Shown: positions 38,356-47,647, counted from the first letter of the stretch. The stretch is DNA of 64,000 nt from Paraburkholderia phenazinium (GCF_900141745.1 NZ_FSRM01000002.1:1984001-2048000), one strand, 5' to 3'. The notes: generated by a model not told the origin, from the sequence alone. A program made the numbers and translations.

Positions 38356-39747
38356 ATGTCCGTAGCCGCACAAAATGGAGCCGCCTTGCCCGCAGTTGAC
38401 CAGAAACAGGTGATGGGCGCAGTGTTTGCCTCGTGTCTGGGATGGGCGCTCGACTTGTTCGACCTGTTCGTGCTGCTCTATGTGGCCCCGGTCGTGGGGC
38501 GACTGTTCTTTCCGTCCGAACACGCAATGTTGTCGCTTGCCGCGGTCTATGCGTCGTTCGCGGTGACGCTGTTCATGCGGCCGCTCGGCTCGGCGTGGTT
38601 CGGCTCGTACGCTGACCGGCATGGTCGTAAAGGGGCAATGATCTTTGCTGTCGTCGGCGTCGGGCTGTCGACCGCAGCCTTCGGCCTGCTGCCGACCGTC
38701 GCCCAGGTGGGGATGATTGCGCCACTGCTGTTTGTCGTCCTGCGTCTCGTGCAGGGTGTGTTCGTGGGCGGCGTGGTCGCCTCGACGCATACCATCGGCA
38801 CTGAGTCCGTGGCGCCGAGGTATCGCGGCGCGGTGTCGGGTCTGATTGGCGGTGGCGGAGCGGGACTAGGCGCGTTGCTGGCTTCGCTCACCTTCCTTGC
38901 GATGTCGGCGTTGTTCCCGGGTGAGCAGTTCGATGTGTGGGGCTGGCGCTGCATGTTTTTCACCGGCATCATCAGTTCGATGCTCGGACTCTTTGTCTTC
39001 AACAGTCTCGAAGAGTCGCCGCTGTGGAAAAAGCTCGCGGCCGAGAAGGCCGCCAAAGCGGCTGCGATTGCTTCACGCGACGGCATCAGCAACGCGCCCG
39101 CCGAGGTTGTGCGCTCGCCGCTGCGCACGCTATTTTCCAGGGACTACCGCTCGATCCTGTTCGTGAACCTGTTGCTGACCATCGGCGGTGGCAGCGGCTA
39201 CTATTTGACCTCAGGCTATCTGCCGACCGTGCTGAAGGTGGTCAGCCACGTGCCGAATGGCTCGGCGGCTGCGATCCTGATGATCTCCAGCATCGGCGTC
39301 GTGATTGCGTCAGTCGCGGCTGGCCATCTCAGCACCTTCATCGGCCGCAAGAGCACATTCATATGGATTGGCCTGATCCGGCTGTTTGCGTTGCCCGCAC
39401 TGTGCCTGCTGCTGCCTACCGCGCAGAGCATTACGGTGATCGGCGTCTATGCGGTAGTGTTGAGCGCGCTCGGTAGCGCGGGCTATGCGCCGATCCTGAT
39501 CTTCCTCAACGAACGGTTTCCGACGGCGATTCGCGCGACCGGCACAGGCCTCTCCTGGAACATTGGCTTTGCCATTGGCGGCATGATGCCGACCGCCGTG
39601 TCGCTTGTCGCCAAAGACGCAAGCGAGCTGCCGCTGACGCTGGCGATCTTCGTGGGCGTGATCAGCGTGATCTTCCTCGCCGGCGCGTTTGTCGTGCCTG
39701 AGACGCTCGGCAAGCTCGACAAAAATGCTTCCCGCGAAGCGGCTTAA
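38356..39747 (+). CDS. hmfT: MFS transporter HmfT
   Basis: A 463-residue, 12-span major facilitator of the metabolite:H+ symporter type. It has GWALDLFDLFVLLYV in the first span, GSYADRHGRKGAM in the 2-3 loop and GHLSTFIGRKSTFIW in the second half. The ATG at 38356 is preferred over 38350, because AAGGAG abuts the latter with no spacing and sits 6 bases from the former. At the end of the hmf operon it is probably the furan-acid importer (HmfT type). Confidence 0.82.
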   Translation: MSVAAQNGAALPAVDQKQVMGAVFASCLGWALDLFDLFVLLYVAPVVGRLFFPSEHAMLSLAAVYASFAVTLFMRPLGSAWFGSYADRHGRKGAMIFAVVGVGLSTAAFGLLPTVAQVGMIAPLLFVVLRLVQGVFVGGVVASTHTIGTESVAPRYRGAVSGLIGGGGAGLGALLASLTFLAMSALFPGEQFDVWGWRCMFFTGIISSMLGLFVFNSLEESPLWKKLAAEKAAKAAAIASRDGISNAPAEVVRSPLRTLFSRDYRSILFVNLLLTIGGGSGYYLTSGYLPTVLKVVSHVPNGSAAAILMISSIGVVIASVAAGHLSTFIGRKSTFIWIGLIRLFALPALCLLLPTAQSITVIGVYAVVLSALGSAGYAPILIFLNERFPTAIRATGTGLSWNIGFAIGGMMPTAVSLVAKDASELPLTLAIFVGVISVIFLAGAFVVPETLGKLDKNASREAA

Positions 39748-39786
39748 GGCATGCTGAGGGCGTTGGGCGAGCGCCCGTGAAGTGCG

Positions 39787-40698
39787 TCAGCGCGCAGACA
39801 CACCGGTCGTCACCCGGCGAATCTCGTCCGTGATGATTTCGATCAGCGCGTGCGCTGCCGGACCGATAGGCCGCTTCGGATGGCTCACGCGAATGATGTG
39901 CCGCACGATCGGCGGCGAGGCGATGGGATAGGCGCGCAGCAGGCCTTCGTCGACCTCGCGCTGCACGACGACACGCGGCAGGATCGTCGCCACCTGACTC
40001 TGTTCGACGAACTGCACAATCGTGCTCAGCAGGTCGATTTCGAACGTCGGCTTGATGACGATATCGGCCGCCATCAATTCCGCATCGAGCACGCCGCGCA
40101 GGCCGTTGCGCCGCGTCGGCAACACCAGTTCGACGGCAGGTAGATGAGCGAGGTCGATTTCCGCGGGCAATTCGACGCCGTGTGCGGCACTCGTCACGAA
40201 CACCATCTCTTCGTCGAGCAGCGGCACCACATCGAGTGAGAGGCGCCCGCGCGGTTTGTTGATGATGGCCGCATCCAGCCGGCCCGCTTCAACGGCGTCG
40301 ATCAACTGCGCGCTGAACCCGTCAGCCACCGAGACTTCCACTTGCGGAAACAGCGCGTTGAACTTCGCGAGCGATTCAGGCAAAACGCTTTGCGCCTCGG
40401 ACGCGACCATGCCAAGCGAGACCCGGCCGGTGACGATCACATCGCGCTGGCTCAATTGCTCGCGTGCATGGTCGATGTCGCGCATGATCGGCGTATACAG
40501 GCGATACATGAGACGCGCCGCGTCAGTGGGCGTCATGCCGTGCGGGCCGCGTTCGAAGAGCTTCTGGTTCAGTTCCGCTTCAATCTTCGAGATCTGCATG
40601 CTGAGCGCGGGCTGCACCATGTTCAGCCGCTTTGCCGCGCGCGTGACCGAGCCGTCCTCGAAAAGGGCGATGAAATATTGGATTTGCTTGAGATCCAT
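39787..40698 (-). CDS. hmfR2: LysR regulator HmfR2 at the far end of the hmf cluster
   Basis: A 303-residue LysR protein whose first 26 residues match HmfR1 exactly and which stays colinear with it through the effector domain (INKPRGRLSL, LLDEEMVFVTSA, ELVLPTRRNGLRGVLD, VATILPR). The ATG at 40698 begins the winged helix; the 42-codon upstream extension is unsupported. It is convergent with hmfT, 39 bp apart. It may have arisen by duplication of the cluster's regulator and respond to a different intermediate. Confidence 0.82.
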   Translation of the reverse strand: MDLKQIQYFIALFEDGSVTRAAKRLNMVQPALSMQISKIEAELNQKLFERGPHGMTPTDAARLMYRLYTPIMRDIDHAREQLSQRDVIVTGRVSLGMVASEAQSVLPESLAKFNALFPQVEVSVADGFSAQLIDAVEAGRLDAAIINKPRGRLSLDVVPLLDEEMVFVTSAAHGVELPAEIDLAHLPAVELVLPTRRNGLRGVLDAELMAADIVIKPTFEIDLLSTIVQFVEQSQVATILPRVVVQREVDEGLLRAYPIASPPIVRHIIRVSHPKRPIGPAAHALIEIITDEIRRVTTGVSAR

Positions 40699-40962
40699 AA
40701 GCCAGGAAGCGCAGCGTGTAGGGTTGAAGCTTTGAGTGTAATCGCTTGCGTGCCCGCAGATACGTGGCAGGCGATGCATTGAGCGTACAGGGTGTCTCGA
40801 GCAAACGGCGCAGGATGTGTCCACTGGGCAGTGCTCACGACATGCAGCGACAACAATTTCGACGTTTGCCCGGCAAGCGAAACTTTTCTTCCTGAAGCGC
40901 TCAAACTGGTGGAGCAGGCTGTATCAGCGCGACAGCAAACGTGAATCCCTCGGTGTGGTCGG

Positions 40963-41119
40963 CCGCTCGGCGGCGCTGGTAGTCCCATTCGACTTCACCC
41001 TTCAGCGTCACGTGTCCGTCCCTGACGACCGCCTTGATGTCGTCCGCCGCATAAGGCAGCTCGGCCTTCAGTCCGGCAATGATCTCGCGCACGATTTCCG
41101 GATCGGGCCGTTTGTTGAC
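40963..41119 (-). pseudogene. BON-domain remnant at the cobC junction
   Basis: A frame different from cobC reads RPDPEIVREIIAGLK and then DDIKAVVRDGHVTLKGEVEWDYQ, a clear BON-domain core (IKVxVxDGxVTLxGEVEWxYQ). It lacks the domain's second half and any start of its own. It overlaps the last 50 bases of cobC, whose final 20 or so residues (STNGPIRKS...) are read out of frame from this segment. This marks a recombination junction. Confidence 0.7.
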
Positions 41120-42156
41120 TTCGAGAGTTCGTCCATGGTCCGGGCAAGAGCCAGCTCGAGCCGTGCCCACTCTTGCTCCAACCCGGGTAGCCCGAAGCGC
41201 ACGCTGGGGATAGCCGAAAAATAGCGTGTCCAGATCCCTTGCCGGGCGAGCCCCTGGTGCAGTGCCTCTGCACGTGGATCCGGGAACCAGGCAAACAGGG
41301 GAGTGCTCAGTGCGACCAGGCCGTGAGCCTGCAGCAAGGCTACAAGCCGTGCGCTTTCAGACGCAAGTAGCACACGCATCTGATGTTGCCACGCATGGTC
41401 GCGGAACGCGTGTGCCACTGCATGGCGGGCGGGTCCGTTGACGGTCCAGGCGCCGAGATGGAGGCTTAGCGCTGCAAGTAACTCGGGCCGGCCCAGCGCG
41501 AAGCCGCAACGCGCTCCGGCGAGTCCGAAGAATTTTCCCGGTGAGCGCAGGACCACGAGTCCCTCGCGGTCGACATACGCTGCCATCGATGAGCATGTCT
41601 CCGCAGGCAGTGCGTCGCCGAACGTTTCATCCACGATCAGCGTGCCGCCGACCGCCGAAAGTTGCGCATGCCACTGCAACAGACGGTGCGGGTCCACTTG
41701 CTTCGTTGTCGGATTGTTTGGCGTGACGACGACCGCGTGGTTGACGCCGCAGGGCAACACATCGTCGTCGACGTCGAGTGGCACGACGGTGTGGCCCGCG
41801 CGCTCGAACGCAGGGGCATATTCGCCATAGGTTAGCGGAGCAACCGCGGCGACTCCGCGCCGAAGCAGTTCGGGCAGCGCCCGGATGGCTGCCTGGCTAC
41901 CCGCCACTGACGTTATATGGTCGGAACTCGGCGCGCCATAGTACCGCGCGGCATCGGCGAGCAGGCCATCGCCATCGTCGGGCAGGCGGCGCCATATCTC
42001 GGCAGGAATGGGCGGGACCGGATAGGCGTGCGGATTGATACCGGTCGACAGATCGAGCCACGCATCAAAACTGATACCGTAGCGCCGGACGGCTTCGCGC
42101 AGATTGCCACCATGCACGATTGCGCCAGGGACGAGTGTAGGGTTGGGTGAAATCAT
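41068..42156 (-). CDS. cobC: threonine-phosphate decarboxylase-like CobC
   Basis: A 362-residue PLP enzyme of the aminotransferase fold I. The substrate region is LDLSTGINPHAYP, the PLP-contact segment NNPTTKQVDP and the PLP lysine region SPGKFFGLAGARCGFALG. CobC/CobD-type enzymes make (R)-1-aminopropan-2-ol phosphate from threonine phosphate for the cobalamin nucleotide loop. ATG 42156 is chosen over an upstream TTG. The C-terminal tail after WARLELALARTMDEL is foreign sequence from the BON remnant. Its usual partner, the cobinamide synthase gene (cobD/cbiB), is not beside it. Confidence 0.83.
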   Translation of the reverse strand: MISPNPTLVPGAIVHGGNLREAVRRYGISFDAWLDLSTGINPHAYPVPPIPAEIWRRLPDDGDGLLADAARYYGAPSSDHITSVAGSQAAIRALPELLRRGVAAVAPLTYGEYAPAFERAGHTVVPLDVDDDVLPCGVNHAVVVTPNNPTTKQVDPHRLLQWHAQLSAVGGTLIVDETFGDALPAETCSSMAAYVDREGLVVLRSPGKFFGLAGARCGFALGRPELLAALSLHLGAWTVNGPARHAVAHAFRDHAWQHQMRVLLASESARLVALLQAHGLVALSTPLFAWFPDPRAEALHQGLARQGIWTRYFSAIPSVRFGLPGLEQEWARLELALARTMDELSKSTNGPIRKSCARSLPD

Positions 42157-42290
42157 GTCGTGATTGTATCGACAGGGGTGACGCACCGGTGGCAATGGGA
42201 TAATCGTAAACCGTGTGATGCCTCTCGCACCTCTGCAAATTGCGTTGTGTGCACCAACTCATCCATTTTTGATCGAGCCTCAGTTTCCTG

Positions 42291-43829
42291 ATGACTGTTC
42301 CGAACGATTTCGCACCGGCTGTGCCTGGCGGCACCCTGATGATCCAGGGTACAACCTCCGATGCAGGCAAGAGCACGCTGGTCGCCGGTTTGTGCCGGTT
42401 GGTGTCGCGCCGCGGCGGACGGGTAGCGCCGTTCAAGCCACAGAACATGGCGCTCAACAGCGCAGTCACGATCGATGGGGGCGAGATTGGCCGCGCACAG
42501 GCGCTGCAGGCGATTGCGGCCGGCATTCCCGCGCATACTGACCTGAACCCGGTGCTCCTCAAGCCGACCAGCGATCGTGGTGCGCAGGTGATCGTGCATG
42601 GCAAAGCACGAATGAATCTTGATGCGCGCGCCTATCACGACTATAAACCGCTGGCCTTCAAGGCCGTGCTCGAATCTTACGCGCGCCTGCAGCAGCAGTA
42701 CGACACGATTCTGGTGGAAGGGGCGGGCAGCCCGGCGGAGATCAATCTGCGTGCGAACGATATCGCCAATATGGGCTTTGCTGAAGCGGTCGATTGCCCG
42801 GTGCTGTTGGTGGCCGATATCGATCGCGGCGGTGTGTTTGCGCATTTGCTCGGTACGCTCGAATGCCTGTCCGAATCCGAACGCGCAAGGGTCTGCGGTT
42901 TCGTCATCAACCGGTTTCGAGGCGATCCAGGTCTGCTGCAGCCTGGGCTTGACTGGCTGGAGGCACGTACCGGCAAGCCGGTACTGGGGGTGGTGCCGTA
43001 TCTGCACGGATTGGCGCTCGACGCCGAAGACATGCTGCCGCGTGTGGCGCATAGCGGTGCGGCCGATGCCGTGCAGTCTCTGCGGGTGGTCGTGCCGGCA
43101 TTGCCGCATATCAGCAATCACACGGATTTCGATGCGCTCCGCGCGCACCCGCAGGTCGATTTCAGCTATGCGCTTGCGGGTATTCCGCCGCCGCCCGCGG
43201 ACCTGGTGATTTTGCCCGGCTCCAAGAATGTGCGTGGAGATCTGGCCTGGCTGCGCGACAACGGTTGGGAAGAAGTGCTGCGTCGGCATTTGCGTTATGG
43301 CGGCCGGGTGATCGGTATCTGCGGAGGCATGCAGATGCTCGGCCAATCGGTGAACGACCCGCACGGCGTGGAGGGCCAGCCGGGTACCACGAAGGGTCTC
43401 GGCTGGCTCGATTACGAGACCGTCATCACACGCGAGAAGATGCTCAGGAACGTCACGGGCGCCCTGACGCTGAACGGTTCGCCGGACGTTTGCGGCTACG
43501 AGATTCACATGGGCGAAACCCACGGCCCCGCGCTTGATGCGCCGGCGTTGTACCTCGTAGCGGATCAGTCGGACGGGGACGGTACACGTCCCGATGGTGC
43601 AATGTCGGCTGACGGACAGATTCTCGCCACTTATGTGCACGGGCTGTTCGACACGCCGGCCTCCTGCAGTGCCTTGCTCGCGTGGGCGGGGCTGGCCGGT
43701 TCGCAAGCACTCGACTATCCGGCGTTGCGGGACGCGTCGCTCGACCGGCTCGCCGATACGCTCGAGGAGCACCTCGACCTGGCTCGGGTGTTCGCCGCTA
43801 TCGGCAAGCGTGCGGACGCGTCACGCTGA
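42291..43829 (+). CDS. cobQ: cobyric acid synthase CobQ
   Basis: A 512-residue glutamine-dependent amidotransferase. The N-terminal DTBS-like ATPase has the P-loop [10 protein letters not shown] and [10 protein letters not shown]. The C-terminal class I glutaminase has its nucleophile C344 in [10 protein letters not shown] and a His/Glu ending in [10 protein letters not shown]. It amidates adenosylcobyrinate a,c-diamide at carboxylates b, d, e and g. It is divergent from cobC with 134 bp between them and convergent with the NiCoT gene, 28 bp apart. Confidence 0.92.
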   Translation: MTVPNDFAPAVPGGTLMIQGTTSDAGKSTLVAGLCRLVSRRGGRVAPFKPQNMALNSAVTIDGGEIGRAQALQAIAAGIPAHTDLNPVLLKPTSDRGAQVIVHGKARMNLDARAYHDYKPLAFKAVLESYARLQQQYDTILVEGAGSPAEINLRANDIANMGFAEAVDCPVLLVADIDRGGVFAHLLGTLECLSESERARVCGFVINRFRGDPGLLQPGLDWLEARTGKPVLGVVPYLHGLALDAEDMLPRVAHSGAADAVQSLRVVVPALPHISNHTDFDALRAHPQVDFSYALAGIPPPPADLVILPGSKNVRGDLAWLRDNGWEEVLRRHLRYGGRVIGICGGMQMLGQSVNDPHGVEGQPGTTKGLGWLDYETVITREKMLRNVTGALTLNGSPDVCGYEIHMGETHGPALDAPALYLVADQSDGDGTRPDGAMSADGQILATYVHGLFDTPASCSALLAWAGLAGSQALDYPALRDASLDRLADTLEEHLDLARVFAAIGKRADASR

Positions 43830-43857
43830 CTCCAGCCGAGCCAGCTCGACTGAGCGC

Positions 43858-44916
43858 TTATTGCGCATGCAGATGCGCTTCGAGTTTGTCGTAGCCCTTG
43901 ATTCGGTAAATCAGGAACGACAGGACCCAGGAGACGATGAAGATGCCAATGATGACGAAGCCGAGGTTGTTGAAATTCTCGTTCAGCGTATCGACGGTCT
44001 GCCAGAACAGGCCCTTTTGCCTGATCTGGTCGGCAATCATCCCCAGCGCCTCGATACCGCCTATCACGACCGCGACGAGCACAGAGACCAGCGTGATCGT
44101 GAGGTTGTAGTAAAGCTTGCGGATCGGTCGCACGAACGCCCATTCATAGGCACCAAGCATCAGGATCCCGTCGGTGGTGTCGATCAGTGTCATGCCTGCG
44201 GCGAAGAGTACCGGAAACACCAGCACGATCCAGATCGACAACCCTTGAGATGCCTGGTGTGCCGAGATGCCGAGCAGGCTGACTTCGGTCGCGGTATCGA
44301 AACCCAGGCCGAACAGAAAGCCGAGCGGCAACATCCACAATGAGTTCGATACAAGCTTGAACAGCGGCCGGAACATCCGTGCGAGCAAGCCGCGACTGTT
44401 GAGCAGGAGGTCGAGATCTTCCTGATCGTATGGCTCACCACGCTTTACTTTCTTGAACGCCCGCCATACGCCGCGTAGGATGATCAGGTTCATGGCCGCG
44501 ATCAAAAACAGGAAGATCGCTGAGACGCTGGTCGAGACTATGCCGCCGACGTTTTGCCAAGATTCGAACCGGCTTTCGAGCGCAGAGGCTGTAGCAGCAA
44601 CCGCTGCCGCTACCAGCAAAACCACGGCCGAGTGACCGATGGCAAAGAAGAAACCGACCGTGACGGGGCGCCGGCCATCCTGCATCAGTTTGCGTGTGAC
44701 GTTATCGATGGCGGCGATGTGATCGGCATCGACTGCATGGCGCAGACCGAAGCCGTAGGCGACCAGGCCGGTGCCCAGCAACAGCGGGTGACCGTGGAAG
44801 GCTATGAAGGCCCAGATCCAGCTACCGACGTTGAATAAAGCGAGGACGCTGTAGATGGCAATCAGCCGATAGCGCAATGCGTCAGTTGGAACTGACCTTG
44901 AGTACGTGATGGACAT
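43858..44916 (-). CDS. NiCoT-family cobalt/nickel transporter
   Basis: A 352-residue, eight-span permease of the NiCoT (HoxN/NixA/NhlF) family. The signature is RHAVDADHIAAIDN in the second span, with FFAIGHSAVVLL, LGFDTATEVSLL and GMTLIDTTDG as further family motifs. Sitting behind a cobalamin riboswitch and within the cob locus, it is predicted to import cobalt for the corrin ring. Nickel uptake cannot be excluded from sequence. CAGGA precedes the ATG. Confidence 0.9.
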   Translation of the reverse strand: MSITYSRSVPTDALRYRLIAIYSVLALFNVGSWIWAFIAFHGHPLLLGTGLVAYGFGLRHAVDADHIAAIDNVTRKLMQDGRRPVTVGFFFAIGHSAVVLLVAAAVAATASALESRFESWQNVGGIVSTSVSAIFLFLIAAMNLIILRGVWRAFKKVKRGEPYDQEDLDLLLNSRGLLARMFRPLFKLVSNSLWMLPLGFLFGLGFDTATEVSLLGISAHQASQGLSIWIVLVFPVLFAAGMTLIDTTDGILMLGAYEWAFVRPIRKLYYNLTITLVSVLVAVVIGGIEALGMIADQIRQKGLFWQTVDTLNENFNNLGFVIIGIFIVSWVLSFLIYRIKGYDKLEAHLHAQ

Positions 44917-45021
44917 GCAAGAATCCTGAGGTTCGGGCTGTCCTTACAGCAGGTATCCATTCGCGCAAACGGATACTTGGCGACTCGGACATCCCCGTCC
45001 GATCCGGCTGAGCAGACCTCG

Positions 45022-45190
45022 GTCGATGGCAGGTCTCCTGACTAGCACGTCACGATCCGGCACCGACCTTCCCGGTTACCCAGTGGTCAAGCATGGTGTG
45101 GACTCGGCGCTTACAGTTGCGGGGGCAGTCGCAGACTTGAGCAGAGCGCTCTCACTGCGTTCCCGTTTAATCCCGGTGAGGGGAACCATC
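45022..45190 (-). promoter_or_regulatory. cobalamin riboswitch upstream of NiCoT
   Basis: Read on the minus strand, the conserved elements occur in order: GGTTCCC at about 45190, TTAAACGGGAACGC (45157-45170), CTGCCCCCGCAACTGTAAGC (45109-45128), the B12-box-like CCACTGG (45079-45086) and AGTCAGGAGACCTGCC (45028-45043). These match the Cbl riboswitch consensus closely. Binding of adenosylcobalamin would be expected to shut off cobalt import when the vitamin is plentiful. Confidence 0.92.
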
Positions 45191-45198
45191 AAGGCGCA

Positions 45199-45228
45199 AG
45201 AGTACAGAAGGCTGCCGGAGGGCGTCAA
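45199..45228 (-). promoter_or_regulatory. sigma70-like promoter for the riboswitch-NiCoT transcript
   Basis: On the minus strand TTGACG (45223-45228) and TACTCT (45199-45204) are 18 bases apart, and the riboswitch begins about 9 bases after the -10. The same layout is seen before the other riboswitch in the window. Confidence 0.5.
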
Positions 45229-45285
45229 TCTCCGCTTGAATCGCGGTTCGGACGGAGGGATCTTTCCCTTTCCAACGATTTTTGT

Positions 45286-46584
45286 TCAGAACGCCTCGCC
45301 GCGGAACAAGGCGGCGGCGAATACCGGATTCGACGGCCAGTAAGCGTGCATGTAGGTTGCGACGATTGCACCGTGCCGATAGAGGGCTTCCCCGCTGGTT
45401 GCGCCTTGCGGCCGAACCGCGGTCGTAACCGGTGCGAGCGGCGTGTTCAGCTTCGAATAGTGGAACGTGTGTCCGGTCATGACGCCGTGTCGTCCTTCGA
45501 TCTGTTGCATGGCCAGTGCCGCGAAGCGGGTCTGCATGCTGGCCTCGCCGGGCAGCAGGCCGAGCATCGGGGTAGAGGCACCGTGCACGTCGATCAGTCG
45601 GTCTAGCAGATAGAGCATGCCGCCACATTCGGCGATCAACGGCTTGCCGGCTGCGGCGTGTGCGTGAATCGAGCCGGCACTGCATTTCCGGTCCACCAAG
45701 GTCCGGGCATGGAGTTCCGGGTAACCGCCGGGAAGATAGAGGGCATCGGCAGCCTGAGGTAGCGGTTCATTGGCGAGCGGCGAGAAATACGCGAGTCTCG
45801 CGCCGAGTGCTTCGAGCAGTGCGAGATTGGCTGGGTAGATAAAGGAAAAGGCCGCGTCCTTTGCAATTGCGATCAGCCTGCCGTCGAGCAGGCGTGGCAG
45901 GCTGTTACGCGGTGGCGCCTCGAAGTCGATGGCCGGCGGCAGTTCGGCCAGCGGCGTTGTGGCGAGCGCATCGGCAACCTGGTTGAGGCGTGCATCGAGA
46001 TCCGCGATTTCTGCGGCCTGGTGCAAGCCGAGGTGCCGGTCCGGCAATTCGATCGAGTCGTTGCTGTTCAGATGTCCGCACCAGCGCAGCGAGGCCGGTA
46101 ATGCCTCTTCAAGCAGTTTCGCATGATAGGGCGAGCCGACCCGGTTCGCGAGCACACCGTAAAAAGGCACCCGCGGCTGGAATTGAGCGAGACCGAAGGC
46201 CAATGCGCCGAAGGTCTGGGCCATGGATTTCGCTGCGATCACCGCCAATACCGGTATGCCGAAGGCGCTGGCCAGATCGGCACTGCTCGGCTGGCCGTCG
46301 TACAGCCCCATGACCCCTTCGACCAGGATCAGATCGGCGTCGCCTGCCGCTTCGGCCAGCAGTGTACGGCAGCCGGCTTCGCCGACCATCCAGAGGTCGA
46401 GCGAAAACACGGCGGCACCGCTCGCGTGCGCGAGGATAGTCGGGTCGATAAAGTCCGGACCGGTCTTGAACACGCGCACACGCCGCCCGAGGCGGCTGTG
46501 GTAGCGGGCCAACCCTGCCGTGACGGTGGTCTTGCCCTGACCCGAAGCCGGGGCGCTGATGAACAGCGCTGGACAGGCGGCCAT
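45286..46584 (-). CDS. cobB: cobyrinate a,c-diamide synthase CobB/CbiA
   Basis: A 432-residue glutamine amidotransferase. The P-loop is SGQGKTTVTAGLARY with VFKTGPDFIDP, followed by LVEGVMGLYDG. The C-terminal glutaminase has LPGGYPELHA and the nucleophile in AECGGMLYLLDRL. It amidates the a and c carboxylates of cobyrinate (or hydrogenobyrinate, depending on the route). It starts 3 bp after cobO and belongs to the cobE-cobO-cobB unit. Confidence 0.91.
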   Translation of the reverse strand: MAACPALFISAPASGQGKTTVTAGLARYHSRLGRRVRVFKTGPDFIDPTILAHASGAAVFSLDLWMVGEAGCRTLLAEAAGDADLILVEGVMGLYDGQPSSADLASAFGIPVLAVIAAKSMAQTFGALAFGLAQFQPRVPFYGVLANRVGSPYHAKLLEEALPASLRWCGHLNSNDSIELPDRHLGLHQAAEIADLDARLNQVADALATTPLAELPPAIDFEAPPRNSLPRLLDGRLIAIAKDAAFSFIYPANLALLEALGARLAYFSPLANEPLPQAADALYLPGGYPELHARTLVDRKCSAGSIHAHAAAGKPLIAECGGMLYLLDRLIDVHGASTPMLGLLPGEASMQTRFAALAMQQIEGRHGVMTGHTFHYSKLNTPLAPVTTAVRPQGATSGEALYRHGAIVATYMHAYWPSNPVFAAALFRGEAF

Positions 46585-46587
46585 GGC

Positions 46588-47190
46588 TTAGAACTCGACG
46601 CCGCGCTGCGCTTTGACGTGTTGTTCGCGGTATGGGTGTTTGACGATGCGCATTTCGGTGACGAGGTCTGCGGCCTCGATCAGTCCTTCAGGCGCATGCC
46701 GTCCGGTGACCACCACATGGAGCATGTCCGGACGCTTGCTAAAGACGTCTAGCACTTCATCGAGCGGCAGATACTCGTACTTGAGTACGGTATTGAGTTC
46801 GTCGAGAATCACCATCTGATACTCGCCGCTTTCGATCATCCGGCAGGCTTCGCTCCAGCCTTTGCGTGCCGTCGCAATGTCGGCTTCCCGATCCTGCGTG
46901 TTCCAGGTATAGCCGTCGCCCATCGTGACGAAATCGCAGTTTGGCAGACTGCCCAGGAAATCGCGCTCCGAGGTATGCAGTGCCCCCTTGATGAATTGCA
47001 CGACACCGAGGCGCATGCCGTGTCCGAGCACGCGCACGGCCATGCCGAAAGCCGCTGTGCTTTTGCCCTTGCCCGTGCCCGTATTGACGATCAACAGTCC
47101 TTTTTCGATGGTGGCCTGCGCCTGTTTCTTTTCATGTCCTTCGCGGCGGCGTTGGGTCATGCGCAGATGCGATTCCGTATCGGTTTTCAT
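46588..47190 (-). CDS. cobO: cob(I)yrinate a,c-diamide adenosyltransferase CobO/BtuR
   Basis: A 200-residue P-loop adenosyltransferase with NTGTGKGKSTAAFGMAVR near residues 36-53, the cobalamin-face sequences QFIKGALHTSERDF and VILDELNTVLKYEYL, and VVTGRHAPEGLIEAADLVTEM near the end. It attaches the 5'-deoxyadenosyl ligand to the cobalt of the corrinoid. It lies between cobE (4-bp gap) and cobB (3-bp gap). Confidence 0.92.
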   Translation of the reverse strand: MKTDTESHLRMTQRRREGHEKKQAQATIEKGLLIVNTGTGKGKSTAAFGMAVRVLGHGMRLGVVQFIKGALHTSERDFLGSLPNCDFVTMGDGYTWNTQDREADIATARKGWSEACRMIESGEYQMVILDELNTVLKYEYLPLDEVLDVFSKRPDMLHVVVTGRHAPEGLIEAADLVTEMRIVKHPYREQHVKAQRGVEF

Positions 47191-47194
47191 GCAG

Positions 47195-47647
47195 TCAGGT
47201 CCTGGTGGTTGGGTTCAGTCGGCGCGCCCCGGGCGCCTGCGTACAGAATTCGGCCAGGCAGGCAATTGCCACGGTGACGCCAGGCGAAGCCGTTTTGCCG
47301 GCAACAAGGCTGCCGCCGGGCGCCCCCAGCAGTGCGCAAGGTTCGCAGATGCCGTCGACGCCAAAGCGGGCCTGTACCGCTTTCGATGCCGTTGCGCGAA
47401 GCATGCCGCCCGGGCAGGCGGCGATCGCTTCACGGCTGAAGCTATGCAACATTAGCGCGTGACGGGCACAGAATGTCAGGAGGCCGGGTTCTCGCGCCTT
47501 TGAATCGATGGTCGAGATCGAGGCGATCGATTCAAAGGCGTTGGCCCCTTGCACGCCCAGTTTGCCAAGCGTCGCGAGCACGGCGGCCTCGATCGCCTCG
47601 GCCGAAACTTGCTGCCGACAGCCAATGCCGATGCTGAATTGCTTCAT
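47195..47647 (-). CDS. cobE: CobE / CbiG C-terminal-domain protein
   Basis: A 150-residue stand-alone CbiG C-terminal domain with the N-terminal SIGIGCRQQVSAEAIEAAV, the STIDSKAREPGLLTF segment and a final SPGVTVAIACL. In the aerobic pathway this small protein is CobE, genetically required but without a firmly defined reaction; in the anaerobic pathway the same domain is part of CbiG, which opens the cobalt-precorrin-5 lactone. A fused CbiG is encoded at 54945-56699, so the domain occurs twice. It is the first gene of the cobE-cobO-cobB unit. Confidence 0.85.
   Translation of the reverse strand: MKQFSIGIGCRQQVSAEAIEAAVLATLGKLGVQGANAFESIASISTIDSKAREPGLLTFCARHALMLHSFSREAIAACPGGMLRATASKAVQARFGVDGICEPCALLGAPGGSLVAGKTASPGVTVAIACLAEFCTQAPGARRLNPTTRT

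Larger units (their letters stand above)
44917..45285. other. 369-bp leader region of the NiCoT gene
   Basis: It contains, reading leftward, a sigma70-like promoter (45199-45228), a cobalamin riboswitch (45022-45190) and two small hairpins that may be the expression platform: CGGAC/GTCCG at 44986-45001 and GTATCC/GGATAC at 44953-44976. The cobB gene ends at its right side, so read-through from cobEOB is also possible. Confidence 0.65.

Noticed and set aside
39758..39776. Bidirectional terminator between hmfT and hmfR2
   Set aside because: The stem is only five base pairs with a nine-base loop and no T-run, too weak to call.
42153..43772. 539-codon open frame antisense to cobQ
   Set aside because: Shadow frame with no motif; cobQ covers the same bases with clear catalytic signatures.
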